A stretch of 64,000 nt of DNA from Reticulitermes speratus. Lineage: Eukaryota; Arthropoda; Insecta; Blattodea; Rhinotermitidae. The notes below the pieces were generated by a model that was not told the DNA's origin, searched no databases, and saw nothing but the letters and a program-made list of their open reading frames with translations. The DNA lies in contig JAJKFL010000003.1 of the NCBI GenBank assembly GCA_021186555.1, positions 39,781,408 to 39,845,407 on the forward strand, written 5' to 3'. A program made the position numbers and the translations under genes. Positions 56,601 through 64,000 of the stretch are shown in pieces (the stretch's first letter is position 1; every line of letters begins with the position of its first letter).

Positions 56601-57124
56601 TTAAGCACATGGTCAGTTTTACATTCATTAGGCCTGTGTTAAGTACATAAAGTGAACACATAATAACCAACTAACTTCTGCCCATCTGTATCTTTCATCC
56701 CCCAAAATATTTATGGATTCTTTTATAATGTTGCATTAAGTTTGTGAGTCCTGTGATTTTTTTATGTGGAGCTGAAATGTAACCCACCATGTTTTTAAGA
56801 ATCATTCTAAGAATCAGTTCACTGCATTGGTAGGTGATGGAATGTGACTGTAATGCGATATTCTTGAACGGTGTTGCCTGCAGTTGGAGCTATACTTTGT
56901 GGTGCTGATTCTTGATTAAGCTGTTTCCTTACAGTATGTATGTTAAACATCAACACCAACTAGCCGTGTACTTTCAGGCTGATTTTTTTGTGGTACAACT
57001 GACAAAGCAAGCGTATTATGCAAGTACCATTATATATATATGTATATAAAAAGAAAAGAAGTGAAGAATGCAGTAGTCAGAATATCTTATCAGTCTTCTT
57101 ATAGATGGAAGTGACTGGAGGTGG

Positions 57125-59460
57125 GAGAAGTGACAGGTTGTGCAAAATGTTCTGTGTTCTGCAGTAGCGGTTGCAGCATTGTACTATGTCCTTGAAGGGA
57201 TGAATTTTATGATGCAGATTATAGCTAGTTACATAGTTAATATTTGCCTCTGTTGTGTGTGCATGCATGCATGCAAGCACACACAGATGATGATGATGAC
57301 TCGGACAATGATGATTGTAAAGTACACACATCCATGATACACTAGTGTGTGGATGTGACATGCCTATAAGACTTCACATTTTTTGTATTTCATAGGTCAT
57401 CTTCAACCCAGACATCCAGGCTGTTGGTATGTTTGTTTCCACGACTCATACTGGCTTGATTATACTTGTACACAAGAGGGAAGGGTATATTTAAAGGACA
57501 GCATAATTTTTTATGTGAAAGGACACTATATATTAGTTTACTCAGTGTGCTTCTTCATTCATCTAAGAAAGGAATTTTTTTGTCTTTGTGGTTACATTTT
57601 TGGTTAGGTGTTTTTATGCACAGCATCATGCTTTATGGTGAAGTGTTATCTGCATGTGATAGATGAACAGTTGGTAATGCTGTGTTGTGTTAAAGAGGCC
57701 TTCCAGAAACAGAAATTCCAAGTAACACCAAGGGCCATACAAACTAGAGTGAGCTGGTTGGGCATTTTATTTGAAGGTATAAAAAAATCGGTATGATTAT
57801 ACAGTTAAATATTTGGAAACTTGGGAAATATTTAATATGGAAATTATAAAATGTAATGATATAAATGCTTCATCCCTCTGTACATTTTACGGAATTATAG
57901 CACCCACCTGCTCCTTTTTTTAAAGAAATTTTACAATACATGGGAAGTATAAAATATAGCTATGAGGAAATTTTAGACATCAATTTTATACTGGCATATG
58001 TTGGCAAGTAATATTCATGAAAATTGTACAAAAAACAGAGAGGGATTGTGGGTGTTTATTTAATTGTTACAGTCTGAGGGGATGACATCCGGAAAACAAT
58101 TTGATGGATTACCAAATGAGATACTTCTGTTGATATTCACATATTTGACCATTGAAGGGCTTGCAATGTCAGCATGAAATGTGAGTGTGTAATGGAGGGA
58201 AGTGTCTCAAGATGACAAACTATGGAGAAATTCTGTCTTCAGTTCTCAAAAAGAAGTAACTGATGAAGAAATACTTAAATGTCTGGAAAACATCAGCACT
58301 GAGATATTCTGCCACATAAAAAACATTAAATATAATAATAGATACTTTGTGTGGCTGTTGTAGAAATGTACAAAGTATAGATCTTCATCCCTCATATAGC
58401 ATGACAGTTTCACTGGCGCAGAAATAATACAGCATTTTCCGCAAAATTTCAGAAAGTTCTACTACTGCCATCTCCTACATGTTCTGAGGTATTGAAATTT
58501 ACTCAATTTCTTGGACAGTGTCGGTCATAAGAATCTTAGTTTAGGGGGCTACTATCAGCATAGAGCACCAGTTATGAAAGAATTGTGATACCAATAGCTG
58601 AGGGATGTCCATCATTCCAACGTGTTCACCTAGGAGACTGTGGCCCAATAAATGAAGATATCCAAAATTTAGTAGGAAGAAAGCGACATAAACTTCAGTA
58701 ATTTTCTTGTAAAATCTTTATGACGAAAGATATAGCAGAACATACAAGTGAATGCACCAAACTTCAACACCTTGACAGTGAGAACTATGATGATGATTTG
58801 TCATATGATGATATTCAGTCTCTCATAAAATTGACAGGCTTGAGATCTTTTGCTTTCTGTTTTTGTTCAGAAGATGTTTCGAATAATCTGCCGATGTTTC
58901 GAATAATCTGCCGATGTTCTTCCTAAGTGGATCGTTTTCACAGCTGATGCATCTTAATCTAAGTGAAACATACTATATCAGTGATATACTTATGAATTCG
59001 GTCTTTGAAAACTGTCCTCAATTACGACATCTGAACATTTCTGGTGGTCAGAGCCTACAGAATGATGGACTTAGGTATATTGGAAGATGCAACCAGTTAA
59101 AGCTCTGGATTTATCAGTTTGTATGGATCTCATGGATGGTAGTACGGAGTATGTTGGTGCAGGCTGTCACAATTTGAAGAAACTTGACATATCATCTTGT
59201 TATAAGATGGCAGACAAGGCGATTGAATACATTATGAAATGCCAAAATTTGTAAGTTCCCAAATTCAATTATAATAATCTAACAGGATCAAATTTCCACC
59301 TCATCTTTACTCACCTTCAGCACTTGAATGAATTGCGTTTTGAGAATTGCAAGTATGTGGATAAGTACATATACATTAACTCTACAGAGAAATGATGCAA
59401 TTGAAAATAATACCGTTTATGGGCAGATATTCACTGTCATAGTATAAAGTGTAATACACA
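57125..59460 (+). repeat. Older copy of a segmental tandem duplication
   Basis: This segment aligns with about 60800-63115 at an offset near 3.62 kb. Shared landmarks are GTGTGGATGTGACATG, TCATCTTCAACCCAGACAT, TTATACTTGTACACAAGA and the F-box coding region. Non-coding flanks are more diverged than the coding part. The duplication therefore includes about 0.9 kb of upstream sequence and is not a processed copy. Confidence 0.82.
58082..59400 (+). pseudogene. Decayed F-box/LRR gene copy
   Basis: It begins MTSGKQFDGLPNEILLLIFTY, homologous to the intact gene at 61697. It stops at codon 32 (TGA, 58175-58177), with a further TAA a few codons later, inside the F-box. More frame changes follow, including one near 58290. 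A 20-bp tandem duplication at 58873-58912 shifts the frame in the LRR region. Later parts such as NSVFENCPQLRHLNISGGQ and QSLQNDGLRYIGRC remain readable. It is clearly non-functional as a full-length protein. It aligns with the gene on both sides and shares its acceptor-like TTGTTACAG just before the start. Confidence 0.88.
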
Positions 59461-60799
59461 AAGCAGTACTTGCAGAAGACGTGTATTCTCTAATTAACCC
59501 TTTAAAGCCCAGAGTTTACAATGTGTACCACCTAGATAATGAAACCCTATATTTTGCCCACATACTCTATTAGTGTGCTGTATTATTTGTACAGTGAACT
59601 GTGATCGATTTCCCTACACAACATTAATAGGCTGTGTTCTCTGTGAGTTAGGAACTGAGTCTTAATATGTAATATAGATTAGTTTTAGTCATATAGTGTT
59701 AAAGTAAAGGTTTTTAACATCATGCAGTTATAAACTTCATTACTGTGTAAGAAAATAGTTGATACTTGGAAACAGAATTGTGATATGTCTGTTACTATGG
59801 GGACTGGCTGTGGGCTGGATAACTGTGTTTGCCACATCCAGACATTGTGACTACACCCTGGGATGACATACCTTGTGCAGCATATTCTGCCACCAACAGA
59901 GTAATAGACATTATTATTGTAAAGTGTTTCCAAGGGTATAAATTGGGTTGGGATAAGTTGCATTAAACTTGGACACTTCAGGAATGCATCATCTCATATC
60001 ACAATGTTTTGATGGCTCATCTCTTATATGATATAATATATGGGGTGAAGTTGCTTTAGCTCCATGTATTAAGTGTTCCCAGATGTAAATTAACTGGCTG
60101 ATTGAGACTTGATGGAGTTTGTCACCTGTTTGTCTCTCTATTAATAAACTTAACGTACATCATTTAGGGGCACCAATCTGCTGTCCAGCAAAGAGAAGGT
60201 GAAGCAAGTGGTGGGTAGATTTGGTTACCTTGACCCTTCTGCTATTCATTTAGGACACATTGAGCTTCCGTGTACCAGCAGCACTGGTACGAGTTGTCTC
60301 AAAAATATGCTGATGTTTTCAACGGGAAGGCCATGGTAATTTCCCCATCTTCTCTTCATTCAGGAATATTGTGTACCTTGCTGGATTGAAAGATGAGAAT
60401 TGAGGTCTCTTTTTAGTTTAAAACACTTGGAGGTCCTTTGATTAGTAAAAGGAAATATACTGTCTAACCAGTCGGGGTGAATCCTCCTAATATGCTGGGT
60501 GAGTTACTGGTTTCTGATCCGTATCCCTGGTCACAAACTTTGTGTGCAGTGAACAAGTATGCAGAGAATGTATCAGAACTGTAAAATAATTTTTAACAAT
60601 GGGAATATATTTATAAGAGTATGTTCGAATGAGAGGCATTATTTTCAATTTCAAAATACAACTTTGGGTGGATTTGTTGTGGCGTAAGGAGCATAGCACA
60701 TGTATTGAAAAGGTGCAATTCTATTGCAACAAAACTGAAGAATGCTGTAATACAAATATGTCACCAGTCCTGTTACAAATGGAAATGTTAAAATATATT
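59461..60799. other. Spacer between duplicated segments, no gene recognised
   Basis: AT-rich DNA between the pseudogene and the upstream part of the intact copy. The open frames found lack recognisable domains. Confidence 0.45.
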
Positions 60800-61696
60800 G
60801 AGGTGAGAAGTTGTGCAAAATATTCAACTCCAGTCTGGGCTGGGCAGCAGATGTTGCAACGTGGTTTCACTGTGCCAATTTTATGATCCAAATTATATCC
60901 AAATTATAGGTAGCACTTTTGTTAATATATGCCTATATTGTGCCGCCACACATGATGATTGTAGAATCAGACCAGTATGTGGATGTGACATGTATATAAA
61001 ACTACACTGTCACTACTTTACATGTCATCTTCAACCCAGACATACAGACTGTTGTTGTTGTTTTTGTTCCCATGACTCGTACTGGCTTCATTATACTTGT
61101 ACACAAGATTTAAGAAGGGAACAGTTAACAGAGAAAAGAACTTTTGTGTTGAAGGAGACTATCAATTTGTTTAATCATTGTGCTACGCCATTCAGCTAGA
61201 ACTGTTTTGTCTTTAGGTTACTCTTTTTATTAGGTATTTTTATGCATAGAAAGATGCTTTATGGGGAAATGTTACATGTGTGTGATAGGTGAACATATGT
61301 TTATGGTATGTTAGGAAGTCTTACTAAAAAGCAGTTTAAAGTAACACCGTGGACCATTAAGAACTGTTGAGAGCTGGCTGGGCACTTTATTTGAATGCCT
61401 GAATAAAACTGCATGTTTACATTAAATGATCAGAAATGTGTAAAATACTTCATATGAACATTACAAAACATAATGAGATTTTTCATCCATGTATATACTG
61501 TATTTTATGGAATGATAGCCATTTTTTCAGAAATTATATAATAAGTGGGAAGCTGAAAATACAGCTATAGGTAACAAGGTCTTGTTGTAAAACATACATT
61601 TTCTGTCTGCTAGTTTAGGCTAATGATATTCATGCAAATAGTAAGGAAAAGAGAGAGGCATTATCGATGTGTATTTAATTGTTACAGTTTGAGAGG

Positions 61697-63082
61697 ATGG
61701 CATCTGGGAAAATAATTGATGATTTACCAAATGAGATACTTCTGAAGGTATTCACATACTTGAGCATTGCGGAGTTGGCTATGTCAGTACAGTATGTGAG
61801 CGTGCGCTGGAAGGAAGTGTCTCAAGATGACAAACTATGGAGAAATGCTGTTTTCAGTCCTCGTAAAGACGTAACTGATGAAGAAATAGTGAAATATCTG
61901 GAAAACATGCCAGCACTGAGATCATATTCTGCCACACGAAAAATATCGAATATAGTAATTGATACTTTGTGTGAATGTTGTAAAAATGTAAAGAGTATAG
62001 GTCTTCATCCCTCACATTGCATGACAGTTTCACTCATGCAGAAAATAGTACAGCATTTTCCACAAATTGAATCTCTAAAAGTTCTGCTACCATATCCTGT
62101 GTTTTTAGAACAATTAAAAGTTGCTGAACTTATTGGACAGTGTCAGTCATTAAGAAGTTTGAGTTTAGGGGGCTACTATCAGCATAGAGCACTAGTTTAT
62201 GAAGGGGTTCTGATACCAATAGCTGAGGGTTGTCCATCATTGCAACATGTTCACCTAGGAGACTGTGGCCCAATAAATGAAGATATTCAAAATTTACTAG
62301 GAAGAAAGCGACATAAACTTCAGTCATTTTCTTGTAAAATCTTTGTGACAAAAGATATAGCAGAACGTATAAGTGAATGCACCAAACTTCAACACCTTGA
62401 CATTGAGAACTATAATGATGATTTGTCATATGATGATATTCAGTCCCTCATAAAACTGACAGGCTTGAGATCTTTTGCATTCCGTTTTTGTTCAGAAGAT
62501 GTTATGAATAATCTGCCGATATTCTTCCTAAGTGGATCGCTTTCACAGCTGGTACATCTCGATCTAAGTGAATCATACTACATCAATGATATACTTATGA
62601 ACTCAGTCTTTGAAAACTGCCCTCAATTACGACATCTGAACATTTCTGGTGGTCAGAGCCTACAGAATGATGGACTTAGGTATATTGGAAGATGCAGCCA
62701 ATTAGAACATCTGGATTTATCAATTTGTATGGATCTCACAGATGGTAGTATGGAGTATGTTGGAGCAGGCTGTCACAATCTGAAGAAACTTGACATATCA
62801 GCTTGTTATAAGATGACAGACAAGGCAATTGAATACATTGTGAAATGCCAAAATTTGCAAGTTCTCAGATTCAACTATAATGACCTAACAGGATCAAATT
62901 TCCACCTCATCTCTACTCACCTTCAACACTTGGATGAATTGCATCTTGAAAATTGCAAGTATTTGAATGAATTATACATAGATGAGCTGCATAAAAAAAT
63001 GGTGCAGTTGAAGATAATAGTAGCACGGCGATGTAAGGAACCATACCTTGATCCAGAAGAGGCTGTCCTTCTCCTTGATTGA
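61697..63082 (+). CDS. F-box/leucine-rich-repeat protein, 461 aa
   Basis: The open frame starts at ATG 61697. A TTG-initiated reading six codons longer is unlikely, because TTGTTACAG just upstream looks like a splice acceptor, implying a 5' UTR exon. Residues about 8-50 are an F-box: IIDDLPNEILLKVFTYLS, then VSVRWKEVSQDDKLWRNAV. From about residue 145 come leucine-rich repeats of the cysteine-containing type seen in FBXL proteins: LRSLSLGGYYQ, LQHVHLGDCGPIN, LVHLDLSESYYI, LRHLNISGGQSL, LEHLDLSICMDLTDGSMEYV and LKKLDISACYKMTDKAIEYI. F-box proteins bind SKP1 in SCF ubiquitin ligases, and the LRRs choose the substrate. I cannot match it to a specific named FBXL. The single coding exon is unusual for the family but may follow a spliced 5' UTR. 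A decayed tandem copy lies 3.6 kb upstream. Confidence 0.88.
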   Translation: MASGKIIDDLPNEILLKVFTYLSIAELAMSVQYVSVRWKEVSQDDKLWRNAVFSPRKDVTDEEIVKYLENMPALRSYSATRKISNIVIDTLCECCKNVKSIGLHPSHCMTVSLMQKIVQHFPQIESLKVLLPYPVFLEQLKVAELIGQCQSLRSLSLGGYYQHRALVYEGVLIPIAEGCPSLQHVHLGDCGPINEDIQNLLGRKRHKLQSFSCKIFVTKDIAERISECTKLQHLDIENYNDDLSYDDIQSLIKLTGLRSFAFRFCSEDVMNNLPIFFLSGSLSQLVHLDLSESYYINDILMNSVFENCPQLRHLNISGGQSLQNDGLRYIGRCSQLEHLDLSICMDLTDGSMEYVGAGCHNLKKLDISACYKMTDKAIEYIVKCQNLQVLRFNYNDLTGSNFHLISTHLQHLDELHLENCKYLNELYIDELHKKMVQLKIIVARRCKEPYLDPEEAVLLLD

Positions 63083-64000
63083 TGAATCTTCACTTTCACA
63101 GGTATAAAGTATGTGGTGCAGGTAGTGGGATTGACTGATCATAATAGGAAGTGTATGAAGAATGTCAGATTCAAGCCATTAGACACAGTGTGGAGATCTG
63201 CACAGGTTCAGCCCTTGGTCCAACCCAAACTGTGGACTGGGCTTGGTCTGGGTAGTTCAGATAGTGTTTGAGTTTGCGCCTGGTTCAAATTATAGCAATC
63301 AAATGTTGTGTAGAATATTGTTGGCTTGTTTAGGCAGTTCATTTTCTGCAAAACAGAAGTTACTCATGGTTCTGCTCATCAGGTATATCTGATACCCATG
63401 ACTGTGTGGACCAGTTCAGCAAGCGGTGAAAGAAATTGTATTGTAGCCAGGGTACTCGTATAGGAATGTCAAACCACTTTAAGCTGTGATTACTCCATTC
63501 TGTTTGTGCACAATACCATGTACTAAATGACAACAAGAACAGGTTCAAGTTGCATTACATGTGGCAAGTTGAGAATTTATTTAAATTAGGCTGTGAAATT
63601 GGGTTTGGTCAGACTCTGGACTCAAATATCACCAACTTGATTTTCTTGGGGATTTTGATGGCTGCCCCCCCCCCCCCCCCCCCACCAAAGCAATAGTTCA
63701 GGATAACACCTTACAAATTTGGTATCCAGTAATTTTGTACCATACCTCAAATGTTACAATAACTTCAGATGTGCTTAGAGCATCATTAAATCATTTGAAG
63801 TGTAGGCATTAAAAGGACCTTGTGTAGGCTGTCCATAGATCAATTCAGGCTTCAATAAAAGAGCCACACTTCAGTTGGGTAAAGTTTGGGGTCAAGTCTG
63901 AATGCTTCTCAAGGTGGGCTGGTTAAAATTGTACAATTTTGGACCATGCAGACCTGAAGTACAGAGTGCATGTTGCATGTGAGCTTGCTTTGCAGTCTGG
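63083..64000. other. Downstream region of the F-box gene, with a C19 run
   Basis: No further coding signal. A homopolymer of 19 C lies at 63665-63683. An AATAAA at 63854-63859 is a candidate polyadenylation signal about 770 bases past the stop. Confidence 0.45.

Noticed and set aside
62130-62429. 99-codon minus-strand open frame
   Set aside because: Antisense shadow of the F-box/LRR coding region.
1-64000. CRISPR arrays, bacterial operons or prophage features
   Set aside because: Spliced genes and animal transposons show this is eukaryotic nuclear DNA; no spaced direct-repeat array was seen.

Overview
The window is animal nuclear DNA, almost certainly from an insect. It holds intron-split genes with consensus splice sites and insect-type LINEs, mariner, Tigger/pogo, hAT and tRNA-derived SINE copies in AT-rich DNA. 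A large-genome polyneopteran (cockroach, termite or similar) would fit the repeat content, but this is an inference and no species can be named. Four multi-exon host genes could be rebuilt by joining exons with matching splice phase. From left to right they are: a CFAP144/FAM183-type ciliary protein (minus, 4551-7384), prefoldin subunit 5 (plus, 12359-22895), the Nudix hydrolase NUDT17 (minus, 26862-28884) and the ubiquitin-conjugating enzyme UBE2Z (plus, 30841-49312). A single-exon F-box/leucine-rich-repeat gene (plus, 61697-63082) follows, with a decayed tandem copy about 3.6 kb upstream. PFDN5 and NUDT17 are convergent; NUDT17 and UBE2Z are divergent across about 2 kb. The genes belong to unrelated pathways (cilia, chaperone, nucleotide hydrolysis, ubiquitin transfer, substrate recognition), and nothing suggests they work as one unit.

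Most of the rest is transposon debris, much of it inside introns. PFDN5 intron 4 holds a tRNA-type SINE, a mariner and an old RNase-H-bearing LINE. UBE2Z introns hold a SINE, Tigger/pogo MITEs, a pogo-type element keeping its DNA-binding domain, an LTR-retrotransposon fossil and an almost intact 3.4-kb LINE with a 10-bp target-site duplication. Between PFDN5 and NUDT17 lies a complete-ended but coding-dead Tigger element. The region 52-57 kb is gene-poor: LINE and SINE pieces, a CpG-rich stretch with an unassigned Cys-motif open frame, and a foldback repeat.

The most interesting signal cuts across these categories. At least eight short hairpins on both strands, at 6937, 8512/9392, 19275, 31937, 32950, 38639, 54594 and 55092, share the plan helix I - CTGANGA - one pyrimidine - helix II - GAA - short helix III ending in T - A - helix I. 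The two longer helices change sequence from copy to copy while staying paired. This is the layout of a type I hammerhead ribozyme with a very short helix III, with one consistent departure: an extra pyrimidine before helix II. One copy lies just downstream of a LINE stop codon, two form the arms of a foldback element, and one was split by a hAT transposon with an 8-bp target duplication.
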